Positions 20,169 to 28,641 of a DNA stretch of 64,000 bases are shown here, piece by piece (the stretch's first letter is position 1; each line of letters begins with the position of its first letter). The stretch is from NCBI RefSeq assembly GCF_003096195.1, contig NZ_CP023004.1, positions 786,501-850,500 on the forward strand, given 5' to 3'. This DNA comes from Ereboglobus luteus (GTDB lineage: Bacteria > Verrucomicrobiota > Verrucomicrobiia > Opitutales > Opitutaceae). Under the pieces are notes generated by a model. The model saw only the letters and a list, made by a program, of their open reading frames with translations, searched no databases and was not told the origin of the DNA. The position numbers were made by a program, and so were the translations under genes.

Positions 20169-20284
20169 TGGCTTTTTGGGACTTTTCGGCTGAATGATTT
20201 CTGACAATTTGCACATATCCTTTGCATGGAGCCGAAGATGTGCCGTGCGGACGGATGGTGTCGCCTCCTTACCCTGCTCGTTTA

Positions 20285-20506
20285 TCATTTTATTTTTGAT
20301 TCAAGATAACTTGGGTCTTTTTTGGCTTTTCGGCGTATATGGAAAACATTCACAATATCCATAAGTAGTGAGAAGGTGCTGACAGAGAGTAGGAGAATAG
20401 TCACCCAATTCGTCCATATGATTGTCACCAGCCCGGCAGCGCCAACAAATAGAAGGGCAACTGGGATGCTGCGTCTACTAGCTTTGAGGGCAGACTTGAT
20501 TTTCAT
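20285..20506 (-). CDS. Small putative membrane protein
   Basis: A 73-residue frame starts MKIKSALKASRRSIPVALLF and holds two hydrophobic stretches (about residues 15-30 and 33-52) followed by a charged end (HIRRKAKKDPSYLESKIK). This is a plausible small inner-membrane protein. Base composition is more AT-rich than the neighbours. There is no strong ribosome binding site and I recognise no family. The DNA on both sides, 20169-20284 and 20507-20639, shows no other gene, so the frame may be a relic in a low-GC patch. Confidence 0.4.
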   Translation of the reverse strand: MKIKSALKASRRSIPVALLFVGAAGLVTIIWTNWVTILLLSVSTFSLLMDIVNVFHIRRKAKKDPSYLESKIK

Positions 20507-20639
20507 TTTTCAAGATGCTGTCGGTGGATGGGTTACGATCAGTCAATGGGTTTAATTGGGGCAATCGTTTGTGCGTATGACTTTTTGAGCAGATATGGCA
20601 CGCTCGCAGTAACGGCGTCCTATTATAAAGCGCCCCGCC

Positions 20640-21125
20640 CTACCCTTTCTTCTCCGCGACCAGGCCGCGAAGGAAGCTTATGATCGACGGAATCGCCTCG
20701 ACCATCTCGTCGCGGCTGGCCTCGTAAACCTTGATCGGGCCACCGAAGGGATCGGCGATTTCGCGGCTCGCGCTTCCCGGCAAAAACTCGCGAAACAAAT
20801 ACAGGTGCTTGGGCGGCGGGTCGAAGTTCATCAGAATCGCCGCGCGGTGCGACTCGGTCATGCAAAAGATCGCCAGCGCGTCCTCGACCAGTTCCCGCGT
20901 GAGCGGCTGCGCGCGATGCCCCGACAGGTCGATGCCCACTTTTTTGAGCGCGACGACCGAGTTTTCCGAAACCGGCTCGCCCCTGTGCGCCACGATGCCG
21001 GCGGAAACGACCTTGAGCGATTTCAACGGCTCGGGCTGTCCGCGCAAGGCGTGTTGCAACAGCGCCTCGGCCATCGGGCTTCGGCAAATATTGGCGGTGC
21101 AAATGGTGAGGATGTGGCCGGACAT
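20640..21125 (-). CDS. Low-molecular-weight protein-tyrosine phosphatase
   Basis: The 161-residue enzyme removes phosphate from protein tyrosine (or arginine) residues; bacterial members often act on exopolysaccharide kinases. The P-loop CX5R is near the start (Cys9 to Arg15 in ILTICTANICRSPMAEAL), and the general-acid loop DPFG with a following Tyr lies near residue 125. Length is typical. It starts at ATG 21123-21125 and stands alone, with no BY-kinase or polysaccharide genes nearby to tell its partner. Confidence 0.92.
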   Translation of the reverse strand: MSGHILTICTANICRSPMAEALLQHALRGQPEPLKSLKVVSAGIVAHRGEPVSENSVVALKKVGIDLSGHRAQPLTRELVEDALAIFCMTESHRAAILMNFDPPPKHLYLFREFLPGSASREIADPFGGPIKVYEASRDEMVEAIPSIISFLRGLVAEKKG

Positions 21126-21344
21126 TTGTTTATGTGCGCCGGATTAAGAACATAAATTGCGCGCGGTGCCAGCGTGTTTGCATCGCCTCCCCGCATAAAG
21201 CGCCTCGGCGCACGAAGATTTCTTGAAATATCCGGTTAAAATGACTGTTTTGCAAAATGGTTCTTTCCGAGGCTGGCCGGGTGCTGTAACAACGCGCATC
21301 CATAGAAATTCAACCGGTATTTTAACCTTCAATTCTTTCTCATC

Positions 21345-22166
21345 ATGTCCAAAGAAGCTCCCAAAAAGAAAAAAAGCCTGCTCGTTAAATTGATCATCGG
21401 GCTTGTGTCGTTGCTCGTCGCCGTCGTGGCGGCGGTCGCGATCGTGTGCATCTTCTGCCTGAAGCCGATCGTGCGAAAACAGATCGAGGGGCGCACGGGC
21501 TACACGGTCAAAATCGAAAAACTTTCGCTCAATCCGTTCACCGCGAACCTCGTCATCGACGGATTTGTGATCACAAATCCCTCAAGCGATTTCAAGACGC
21601 CGGGCTTCGTCGACCTGCATGCGCTGCACGGCAAGGTATCGGTCTTTTCGCTGATGTCGGATCGCATCGTGGTGGAGAGCGCCACGCTCGACCTGCCCAC
21701 GGTCACGCTCGTGCGCCGCGCCAATGACGCGCCCTCGAACGCCGCGCTTTTTGCCGAGCGGCTCATGGGCGAGTCGACCGCGCCCGCCACCAAGGATCCC
21801 GACAAAAAACCCGCCGAGCCCTCGAAGCCGGTAAACTTCCTCATCAAGAAGCTCGACGTGAATGTCGGCAAGGTTGTCGTCGCCACCGAGGCCGCCGACG
21901 GCGCGACCTCCAGCCGCGATTACACGATCAACTACAAGCATTCCTACGAAAATATCACCGAGCCGAAGCAGTTCATGACGACCGACCTTGCCAAGAGCCT
22001 GCTCGGCGTGGGCAGCCAGCTCAGCGACCTGATTCCGGGCGAGTTTGGCCAGAGCGTGGACTCGGTGCTCAAGGGCGGCATCAAGGTGCTCGACAACCCC
22101 GAGGAGGCTGCCAGCGGCGCGGTCCAGAGTTTGCTCGACAAACTCAAGTCGAAGAAAAAGGAATAG
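21345..22166 (+). CDS. AsmA-like membrane-anchored protein
   Basis: The 273-residue protein has a basic start (MSKEAPKKKKSLLVKL), one transmembrane helix at about residues 12-36, then VRKQIEGRTGYTVKIEKLSLNPFTANLVIDGF. That segment is typical of the N-terminal part of AsmA/DUF748 proteins, which lie in the periplasm and are tied to lipid transport or outer-membrane assembly. The rest (KLDVNVGKVVVATEAADG) fits the same repeat pattern. It is much shorter than full AsmA proteins and ends in a Lys-rich tail. It stands 124 bases before grpE. Confidence 0.6.
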   Translation: MSKEAPKKKKSLLVKLIIGLVSLLVAVVAAVAIVCIFCLKPIVRKQIEGRTGYTVKIEKLSLNPFTANLVIDGFVITNPSSDFKTPGFVDLHALHGKVSVFSLMSDRIVVESATLDLPTVTLVRRANDAPSNAALFAERLMGESTAPATKDPDKKPAEPSKPVNFLIKKLDVNVGKVVVATEAADGATSSRDYTINYKHSYENITEPKQFMTTDLAKSLLGVGSQLSDLIPGEFGQSVDSVLKGGIKVLDNPEEAASGAVQSLLDKLKSKKKE

Positions 22167-22290
22167 CGCGTCACGCATTCAGGCTTGCGCAAAGGGGCTT
22201 CGCTTGCGAAGCCCTTATGCTTTGGCAATCTCGCATACTGCCAAAGCAACACGCGGCGGCATGCGTTGCCGCCCATCACCAATTTTAATC

Positions 22291-22920
22291 ATGTCAGAAC
22301 ACAAAGAGACTTCTCAAAACCCAGCCGAAGCCGCCGGGACGGAACCCAACGCCGCCGCCCCCGCTTCGCAAGCGGAACCCGCCGCTGAAAACACAGGCGC
22401 GAAAACACAGGCCGCATCGGTTGAGGACCAGGTTGCCGCCGCAAAAAAAGAGGCCGCCGCAAACTACGACCGCTACGTGCGCGCCGTCGCCGACCTCGAA
22501 AACTTCCGCCGCCGCACGCTGCGCGAAAAAGACGAGCTCCGCCAATACGCCGCCAGCCGCGTGCTCGAGGACATGTTTCCAATAATAGAAGCCCTTGCGC
22601 TTGGCCTCGACGCGGCAAAAAAGCCCGGCACCGAAATCGTGAGCGTGATCGAGGGCATGGACATGGTGCTCAACCAGATCAAGACCACGCTCGGCAAGCA
22701 CGGCCTCAAGGAAATCAATCCCGGGGCCGGCGCGAAATTTGATCCGCACCAGGAGGAGGCCATCGCCATGCAACCCAGCGCGGACATCGCCGAGGGCCAC
22801 GTGCTGCAAGTGTTCCGCGCCGGCTACTCGCTCAACGGCCGCGTGCTGCGGCCCGCGTCGGTGGTTGTCTCCAGCGGCAAACCCGACGAAAAAAACGAGC
22901 CCGCGCAAAGCAAGGATTGA
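22291..22920 (+). CDS. grpE: GrpE, nucleotide exchange factor for DnaK
   Basis: This 209-residue protein releases ADP from DnaK and so drives the chaperone cycle. About 55 residues at the start are low-complexity Ala, Glu and Pro. Then come the long coiled-coil (AAANYDRYVRAVADLENFRRR), the four-helix part and the beta wing with NPGAGAKFDPHQEEAIAM and VLQVFRAGYSLNGRVLRPA. I start at ATG 22291 (MSEHKETSQ); open sequence upstream is not like the family. dnaJ follows after 68 bases; dnaK is not in the window and no CIRCE operator was seen. Confidence 0.93.
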   Translation: MSEHKETSQNPAEAAGTEPNAAAPASQAEPAAENTGAKTQAASVEDQVAAAKKEAAANYDRYVRAVADLENFRRRTLREKDELRQYAASRVLEDMFPIIEALALGLDAAKKPGTEIVSVIEGMDMVLNQIKTTLGKHGLKEINPGAGAKFDPHQEEAIAMQPSADIAEGHVLQVFRAGYSLNGRVLRPASVVVSSGKPDEKNEPAQSKD

Positions 22921-22988
22921 GGCGCCCTCCGACCGTCACCCACCATTTTTCATTTCACATTATTCACTAGGCGCGAAGCGCCGTCACC

Positions 22989-24158
22989 ATGTCCAAGGAA
23001 GATTATTACAGTTTGCTCGGCGTTGAAAAAAGCGCCTCCGAGGAAGACCTGAAAAAGGCCTACCGCAAAAAGGCCGTCCAATATCATCCTGACAAAAACC
23101 CGGGAAACAAGGAGGCGGAGGAGATGTTCAAGAAAGTCTCCGAGGCCTACGAAGTGCTCAAGGACCCGCAAAAACGCGCGGCCTACGATCGCTACGGCCA
23201 CGCCGCGTTCCAGCAGGGCGGCGGAGGCGGAGGAGGCGGGTTTGGCTCGGGCGGCTTCGGCGGATTCCACGACGCGCGCGACATCTTCAACGAAGTTTTC
23301 GGCGGCATGGGCGGCGGCATGGGTGGGGATGTGTTCGAGACGTTCTTCGGCGGCGGCGGACGCAGGCGCGGACAGGACGACGGCAGGCGAGACGGCTCCG
23401 ACCTGCGCTACGAACTCGAAATCACGCTCGAGGACGCAGCGCGCGGCGTTGAAAAAGACATCACATTTCGCAAGGCCATGCGCTGCGAGCATTGCAGCGG
23501 CACCGGCGCCGAGCCGGGCTCGAAGCGTGTCACATGCCCGACATGCGGCGGCGCGGGCCAGGTGCGGCGCTCCGGCGGCATCTTCACCTTCACGCAAACC
23601 TGCCCGACATGCGGCGGCTCCGGCTCGAAAATCGAAAAACCGTGCAACGTTTGCCGGGGCGAGGGTCGCGTGCCGAAAAACACCACCGTGCACATGAAAA
23701 TCCCGGCCGGCGTGGACAACGGCACCCGCCTGTGCTCATACGGCCACGGCGAGGATGGAGTCAACGGAGGCAAGCCTGGCGATCTCTACGTGGATATTTC
23801 GGTGGCCGAGCACGACCACTTCCAGCGCGAAGGCGACGACCTGTATTGCGAAATTCCGATCAAGTTCACGCTCGCCGCGCTCGGCGGCTCCATCGAGGTG
23901 CCGACACTTTTTGGCAAAGTCTCGCTGAAAATCCCCGCCGGCACGCAAACCGGAAAGGTTTTCCGAGTCAGGGGACAGGGCATGCCCAACCTCCGCCACA
24001 ACAGCAGCCACGGCGACCTGCTCGTGCGCGTGCAAGTGGAAGTGCCCACCTCCCTCAACTCGGAACAGCGCAAAAAGCTGGAGGAATTCGCGCAAGCCAT
24101 GGGCGACCCGCACGAGCCCTCCAAGAGTTTCTTCGACAAGGCGAAGAAGTTTTTCTGA
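22989..24158 (+). CDS. dnaJ: DnaJ, co-chaperone of DnaK
   Basis: The 389-residue type I DnaJ delivers unfolded clients to DnaK and stimulates its ATPase. Domains in order: J domain with HPD near residue 33 ([17 protein letters not shown]), a Gly/Phe-rich stretch (residues about 75-115), a zinc domain with four CxxCxGxG motifs ([32 protein letters not shown]) and two beta-sandwich client domains ([19 protein letters not shown]). All zinc ligands are present. It follows grpE on the same strand and is likely co-transcribed with it. Confidence 0.96.
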   Translation: MSKEDYYSLLGVEKSASEEDLKKAYRKKAVQYHPDKNPGNKEAEEMFKKVSEAYEVLKDPQKRAAYDRYGHAAFQQGGGGGGGGFGSGGFGGFHDARDIFNEVFGGMGGGMGGDVFETFFGGGGRRRGQDDGRRDGSDLRYELEITLEDAARGVEKDITFRKAMRCEHCSGTGAEPGSKRVTCPTCGGAGQVRRSGGIFTFTQTCPTCGGSGSKIEKPCNVCRGEGRVPKNTTVHMKIPAGVDNGTRLCSYGHGEDGVNGGKPGDLYVDISVAEHDHFQREGDDLYCEIPIKFTLAALGGSIEVPTLFGKVSLKIPAGTQTGKVFRVRGQGMPNLRHNSSHGDLLVRVQVEVPTSLNSEQRKKLEEFAQAMGDPHEPSKSFFDKAKKFF

Positions 24159-24289
24159 CGGAATGCGCGCCCCGGCAAGTCCCCGAGAAATAGCTTTGCC
24201 ATCCGCCTTTCCGTCCTGCATCCAAGCTCAAATCACGGCTCCAAAAGAAAAAGCCGTCATCCATTCACTCCTCACAGAATTCAACCTGC

Positions 24290-25072
24290 ATGAAATTAAA
24301 ACACCTCCTAATCCTCCCCGCGCTGGCCATTGCACTTGCTGCCGGACTCCACGCGCAAGAACCCGCGACTGCCGCTCCGGCCGCCGCCCCTGAAGCCGCC
24401 CCCGCGCCGCAATTCACCGATGCGCAAGTATTCGAGATGCTCGGCTGGTATGTGGCCTCGAACATGCCCGTCAACGAGCTCGAGCCCTCGCCCGAACTCG
24501 TCGAGGCAATGATCAAGGGCACGCGCAGCGGTTTCGAAGGCAAGCCCGCTCCTTACGACCAGGAAAAAATCCAGGCCGACATGCAGCGCGTCATCATGAC
24601 CCGCCAAATGGCCTATCAAGCCAAGGCAAAGGCGAAGGCGGACGAAACCGCCGCGAAGTTTTTCGGCGATCTCAAGGCCAAGGCCGGCGTGGTCGCGCTG
24701 CCCAGCGGCGTGATGTATGAAGTCGTCAAGCCCGGCGAAGGCGCCTATCCGACCGCCACGGACACCGTGAAGATCAACTATGCGGGCACGCTGGTTGACG
24801 GCACCGAGTTCGACAGCTCCTACAAGCGCGGCGAACCCGCCGAGTTTTCACTGGCCGGCGTCATCCCCGGCATGGCCGAGGGGCTTCAAAAAATCAACAA
24901 AGGCGGCAAAATCAAAATCTACATCCCATCCGAGCTCGGCTACGGCGAGCGTCCGCCCCCGTCGATTCCCCCGTATGCGATATTGGTTTTCGAAGTCGAG
25001 CTGCTCGAAATCACCCCGCCGCAAGCCCCCGAGCCCGCCGCCGCAGTTCCAGCCGCCCCGGCCGCACAGTAA
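24290..25072 (+). CDS. Exported FKBP-type peptidyl-prolyl isomerase
   Basis: This 260-residue protein turns cis/trans prolyl bonds during folding outside the cytoplasm. It has a signal peptide (MKLKHLLILPALAIALAAGL, cut near HAQ), an Ala/Pro-rich linker, a helical N-terminal dimerisation region like Mip/FkpA, and the FKBP domain from about residue 145: VKINYAGTLVDGTEFDSS, VIPGMAEGL and YIPSELGYGER. Key FKBP residues (Tyr, Asp, Phe) are in place. The tail is Ala/Pro-rich. It follows dnaJ in the same direction, and a terminator lies 40 bases after the stop. Confidence 0.92.
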   Translation: MKLKHLLILPALAIALAAGLHAQEPATAAPAAAPEAAPAPQFTDAQVFEMLGWYVASNMPVNELEPSPELVEAMIKGTRSGFEGKPAPYDQEKIQADMQRVIMTRQMAYQAKAKAKADETAAKFFGDLKAKAGVVALPSGVMYEVVKPGEGAYPTATDTVKINYAGTLVDGTEFDSSYKRGEPAEFSLAGVIPGMAEGLQKINKGGKIKIYIPSELGYGERPPPSIPPYAILVFEVELLEITPPQAPEPAAAVPAAPAAQ

Positions 25073-25112
25073 GGCGTGCAAAACACGCGCATTTGAAATT
25101 TCAACTGATGCA

Positions 25113-25144
25113 AAAACCGCCGCGATTTTCGCGGCGGTTTTTTT
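25113..25144 (+). terminator. Rho-independent terminator after the FKBP gene
   Basis: A 9-bp stem (CCGCCGCGA at 25118-25126, TCGCGGCGG at 25130-25138) with a TTT loop is followed by six Ts. The A-run before it could also serve the minus-strand gene that ends at 25224. Confidence 0.9.
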
Positions 25145-25223
25145 GACTCAATCATCCCCGGATGCCGTGGCTGCGTTGGCTTGACGGGCTGGTTCTCAAC
25201 CGGGTTTGGCGTTTCCGTGTTCA

Positions 25224-25835
25224 TTATTTTACCGGCGGCCGTTTTTCTGCGGACGCTGTTTTTTGCTTATTGCGAAACTCAAGACGCGCGCGAGTCATGC
25301 GCTCGCGAATGCCCCCTTCCGAGACGAAGGTTTTTTCGAGGCTGCTGATCTGGCGTCCCAGCAAATACCGCGCCTGATGAATGAGGCAGATGAGAATATT
25401 GGCGACGACCTCCGAGGAACGGGTTTCAAGAAACCCGCGGTATGTTCCATAGTCGTCGTTGCGAACGCGCCCGAGCTTGCGCACGAAAAGGGCCTCCCTG
25501 CTGTTTTTGTCCCAGAGCGTGAGGTCACGGGTGCGAAGGAAGTCTTCGTAATCCTCAAGCAATTCGCGCAAGCTGGCACGCGCAACATTGGTAAGTTTGA
25601 TTTCAGTTTCCTTGGATGTGCCGGAAGCGTCACTGCCCTCCACGATATTTTGTTTTCCGGAGCGTGCCGCCTGCACCATCTGGTCAGTAGTGCGCCAATC
25701 CCTGTCTAGGAAACGCCTGCAAAAAAGCACGGTGCCATCGTAAATGATGACCGTTTTCGAATAACTCTTCAGGTTTTTATAGCCACCGTGTGGCGGCAAA
25801 AAGCCATCGGAATCGGCATCGGGGCAAGCGGTCAT
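25224..25835 (-). CDS. Four-helix-bundle suffix protein (23S IVP/Avd-like fold)
   Basis: The 203-residue product resembles the 'four helix bundle suffix domain' family, an offshoot of the S23 proteins encoded in 23S rRNA intervening sequences and related in fold to Avd of diversity-generating retroelements. Recognisable parts are FLPPHGGYKNLKSYSKTVI, QMVQAARSGKQNIVEGSDAS, LTNVARASLRELLEDYEDFL, VANILICLIHQARYLLGRQ and the end GGIRERMTRARLEFR. The start is taken at ATG 25835 (MTACPDADSDG). Function of the family is unknown. The gene lies alone, next to a patch of tandem decamer repeats (25848-25952), and is more AT-rich than its neighbours. No reverse transcriptase is in the window. Confidence 0.8.
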   Translation of the reverse strand: MTACPDADSDGFLPPHGGYKNLKSYSKTVIIYDGTVLFCRRFLDRDWRTTDQMVQAARSGKQNIVEGSDASGTSKETEIKLTNVARASLRELLEDYEDFLRTRDLTLWDKNSREALFVRKLGRVRNDDYGTYRGFLETRSSEVVANILICLIHQARYLLGRQISSLEKTFVSEGGIRERMTRARLEFRNKQKTASAEKRPPVK

Positions 25836-25847
25836 GGGGAAATGGGA

Positions 25848-25952
25848 TAATAAGACCTCTACGACCAATAAGACCCGTGGGACAACAGAAAACGTGTCAC
25901 CACCGCATCTTATCGGTCTTATGCGTCCTATTTGTCCTACCCCAAGTCCTAT
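25848..25952. repeat. Tandem ~10-bp repeats with dyad symmetry upstream of the four-helix-bundle gene
   Basis: The left arm (25848-25884) carries ATAAGACC, ACGACC and ATAAGACCC units. The right arm (25909-25952) carries the inverse GGTCTTAT, CGTCCTAT, TGTCCTAC and AGTCCTAT at a spacing of 9-11 bases. Together they form a loose, roughly one-helical-turn repeat with mirror symmetry about 25895. It stands 12 bases upstream of the four-helix-bundle start, so it could be its operator or the end of a mobile unit. Confidence 0.6.
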
Positions 25953-25960
25953 CGTCGCTC

Positions 25961-26230
25961 TCAAAACAGCGTCAGTGCGCGCACGCTTTCGACGATCACC
26001 CATGTGCCGCCCGCGCCCAGCGCCAGATACGCGACCACCTTGGCAAAACGCAACCGCCTCATGCGCGACTCGTGATGATCCGTGCTTTTGCGCGTCACAC
26101 AGCCGTTTTCCGAGATAAAACTCACAAAGCCCGAATTGCGAATCGCAGTCCTCCGAATCCGCGAATTATCCACACGACCCATGCGGATCGCTGGACGGCG
26201 GAAAAGGTTTCTGAGCATTCGGAAAATCAT
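25961..26230 (-). CDS. Small putative membrane protein
   Basis: An 89-residue frame starts MIFRMLRNLFRRPAIRMGRV, is rich in Arg, and ends with one hydrophobic helix (AKVVAYLALGAGGTWVIVES). Internal ATGs at 26218 or near 26178 could also be starts; none has a good ribosome binding site. The mixed polar, ordered sequence (NSGFVSFISENGCVTRKSTD) looks more like a real protein than a shadow frame. I recognise no family. It ends within the right edge of the decamer repeats. The rest of the gap up to lysA (26231-26388) shows no gene. Confidence 0.45.
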   Translation of the reverse strand: MIFRMLRNLFRRPAIRMGRVDNSRIRRTAIRNSGFVSFISENGCVTRKSTDHHESRMRRLRFAKVVAYLALGAGGTWVIVESVRALTLF

Positions 26231-26388
26231 TGCGGCGAAGACCCATTAGTAATGGACGCCTTGAGTTCATTTTTTCAACAGCAAAACTGCAAATTTTTCA
26301 CTTTTTATTCAGCCTCGCTTTTGCGCATCGCCACGCGCCCGCAAAACAGCCAAACATTCCTTCCTTTTTCACGATTCAAAGGACGCAA

Positions 26389-27693
26389 ATGCACCACTTT
26401 TCCTACACCGGATCAAACCTCCACTGCGAGTCCGTCGACCTTGCCGCCGTCGCCCAGCTCTACGGCACGCCCACCTACGTTTACAGCGCCGCCACAATGG
26501 CGGACAACTACAACCGCATCATCAACGGCCTCGGCGATCTCGACGTCCATGTGTGCTATGCCGTCAAGGCCAACTCCAGCATCGCCGTGCTCCGCCATTT
26601 CGCCAACCTCGGAGCGGGCTTCGACCTCGTCAGCGGGGGCGAACTGCGCCGCGTGCTCGCCGCCGGGGCCGGCCTCACCCACAGCGTCTTCGCCGGCGTC
26701 GGCAAATCAGAGGCCGAAATCCGCCTCGCGCTCGAATCGGGCATCCGCGCATTCCACGTTGAAAGCGAACCCGAGCTCATCCGCATCAATCACGTCGCCG
26801 GCAAACTCGGCGTAAAGGCGGCGATTTCGTTTCGCATCAATCCCGACGTTGACGCGCTCACCCACGCCAAAACCAACACCGGCAAGGCCGACAATAAATT
26901 CGGCATCCCCATCGCGCAAGCCGCGGCCGCCTACGCCGCCGCCGCCGAATATCCCAACATCGCCATCCGCGGCGTGCAAATGCACATCGGCTCGCAGCTC
27001 ACCTCCATCGCCCCGTTCGTCGAGGCCACCGAAAAGCTCGCCGCGCTCGCCGAAGAACTCAAGGCGCGCCACGACATCGAATACATTTCCGTCGGCGGCG
27101 GCATCGGCATCGTCTATCAAGACGCGCTCGAAAGCGGCGCGAGCAAATGGTGGGACGACCAGCCCGAGGCCACGCGCCCCATCACGCCCGAATCCTACGG
27201 CGCCGCGCTCGCGCCGATCTTGAAGCCGCTCGGCCTGAAAGTCCTCGTCGAACCCGGGCGCTTCATGGTGGGCAACGCCGGCGTGCTCCTCGCCCAGGTC
27301 GAATACCTCAAGCGCGGCCAGGGGAAAAACTTCCTCATCCTCGACGCCGGCATGAACGACCTCATGCGCCCCGCGATGTATGACAGCTACCACCAAGTCG
27401 TCCCGCTCCGCCGCAACACATCGCGCCCCGCCATCACCGCCGATATCGTCGGCCCCATTTGCGAAACCGGCGACTGCTTCGCCAAAGACCGCGACATCCA
27501 ACAACTCGGCGAAGGCGAGCACGTCGCCTTCATGAGCGCCGGCGCCTACGGTTACACGATGGCCAGCCGCTACAACTCGCGCTGCATGCCCGCCGAGGTC
27601 CTCGTGCACGGCGCGACGTTCGACCTCATCAACGCCCGCGAAACTTTCGACAACATGATCGCCGGCGAAAACATCCCGGCATTCCTGAAGTAA
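26389..27693 (+). CDS. lysA: Diaminopimelate decarboxylase
   Basis: The 434-residue PLP enzyme converts meso-diaminopimelate to lysine and CO2, the last step of lysine synthesis. The PLP lysine is in VCYAVKANSS near residue 59. The barrel has FDLVSGGELRRVLAAG, MHIGSQL and the phosphate site YISVGGGIGI. The C-terminal beta domain has EPGRFMVGNAG and the substrate Cys region GPICETGDCFAKDR. I start at ATG 26389 because AAAGGA lies 5 bases upstream; the frame is open further back but unlike the family. panB follows after 71 bases in the same direction. Confidence 0.95.
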   Translation: MHHFSYTGSNLHCESVDLAAVAQLYGTPTYVYSAATMADNYNRIINGLGDLDVHVCYAVKANSSIAVLRHFANLGAGFDLVSGGELRRVLAAGAGLTHSVFAGVGKSEAEIRLALESGIRAFHVESEPELIRINHVAGKLGVKAAISFRINPDVDALTHAKTNTGKADNKFGIPIAQAAAAYAAAAEYPNIAIRGVQMHIGSQLTSIAPFVEATEKLAALAEELKARHDIEYISVGGGIGIVYQDALESGASKWWDDQPEATRPITPESYGAALAPILKPLGLKVLVEPGRFMVGNAGVLLAQVEYLKRGQGKNFLILDAGMNDLMRPAMYDSYHQVVPLRRNTSRPAITADIVGPICETGDCFAKDRDIQQLGEGEHVAFMSAGAYGYTMASRYNSRCMPAEVLVHGATFDLINARETFDNMIAGENIPAFLK

Positions 27694-27764
27694 GCCGCGC
27701 ACGGCTCCCGCCGCTTGCGTCCTTGTTCGCAATTTGTAATCCGTAGCCTGTAACTTTCACACCG

Positions 27765-28544
27765 ATGCCGAAACTCACCACGCACACACTTCGCAAACTC
27801 AAGGGCAAACAACCCATCGTCGCCGTCACTGCCTACGACGCGATCACGGCGCGCTACGCCAGCGAAGCCGGGGTGGACATCATCCTCATCGGCGACTCCG
27901 TGGGCAACACCATGCTCGGCTTTGAAACCACGGTGCCGGTGACGCTCGACATGATGTGCCATCACGCCGCCGCCGTCACACGCGCGCGCCCCGAGGCGCT
28001 CGTCGCCGTCGACCTCCCCTTCGCCGAGGCGCACTACGGGCACGACCGCCTGCTCGCCTCATGCCAGCGCCTCATGCAGGAAACCGGGGTCGATGCCATA
28101 AAAATCGAAGGCGGCGCCGAGCTCGCCCCCGCCGTCGCGCGCATCATCGCAGCCGGCATTCCCGTGTGGGGTCACATCGGCCTCAAGCCGCAGCAAGTCC
28201 TCGCGCTTGGCCGCTACAAGAAATTCGGATCCACCCCCGAAGAAACCGAATCGCTAATCGCCGACGCGCGCGCGCTCGAAAAAGCGGGCGCGTTCGCGCT
28301 CCTTCTCGAACTCACCGACCACGAAGCCGCGCGCAAAATCACCGAGGCCGTCGGCATCCCCATCATCGGAATCGGAGCCGGGCCGCACTGCGACGGGCAA
28401 GTCCTCGTCGCGCCCGATCTCCTCGGGCTCACGCCCGGCTATGTGCCCTCGTTCGCGCATAAATTCGCCGACGCCGCCGCGCAATACCGCCAGGGTTTCG
28501 CCGACTACGCCGCCGCCGTCCGCGGGAAAAAATTCCCGCAATAA
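27765..28544 (+). CDS. panB: 3-Methyl-2-oxobutanoate hydroxymethyltransferase
   Basis: The 259-residue enzyme adds a hydroxymethyl group from 5,10-methylene-tetrahydrofolate to 2-oxoisovalerate to make ketopantoate, the first step to pantothenate and CoA. It shows VAVTAYDAITARYASEAG, the metal-site GDSVGNTMLGFETT, KIEGGAELAP, VWGHIGLKPQ and IPIIGIGAGPHCDGQ. Length is as usual. It lies between lysA and dnaX on one strand; no panC or panD is in the window. Confidence 0.96.
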   Translation: MPKLTTHTLRKLKGKQPIVAVTAYDAITARYASEAGVDIILIGDSVGNTMLGFETTVPVTLDMMCHHAAAVTRARPEALVAVDLPFAEAHYGHDRLLASCQRLMQETGVDAIKIEGGAELAPAVARIIAAGIPVWGHIGLKPQQVLALGRYKKFGSTPEETESLIADARALEKAGAFALLLELTDHEAARKITEAVGIPIIGIGAGPHCDGQVLVAPDLLGLTPGYVPSFAHKFADAAAQYRQGFADYAAAVRGKKFPQ

Positions 28545-28641
28545 ACATCCCGGGCGGCACCTTTTTGTTGCCGTTTCCATTTCCGCGTCCTGAACTCACG
28601 TTTTCACTTTTCTCAATCCGCACGCCGCCCTGTCCCACACG

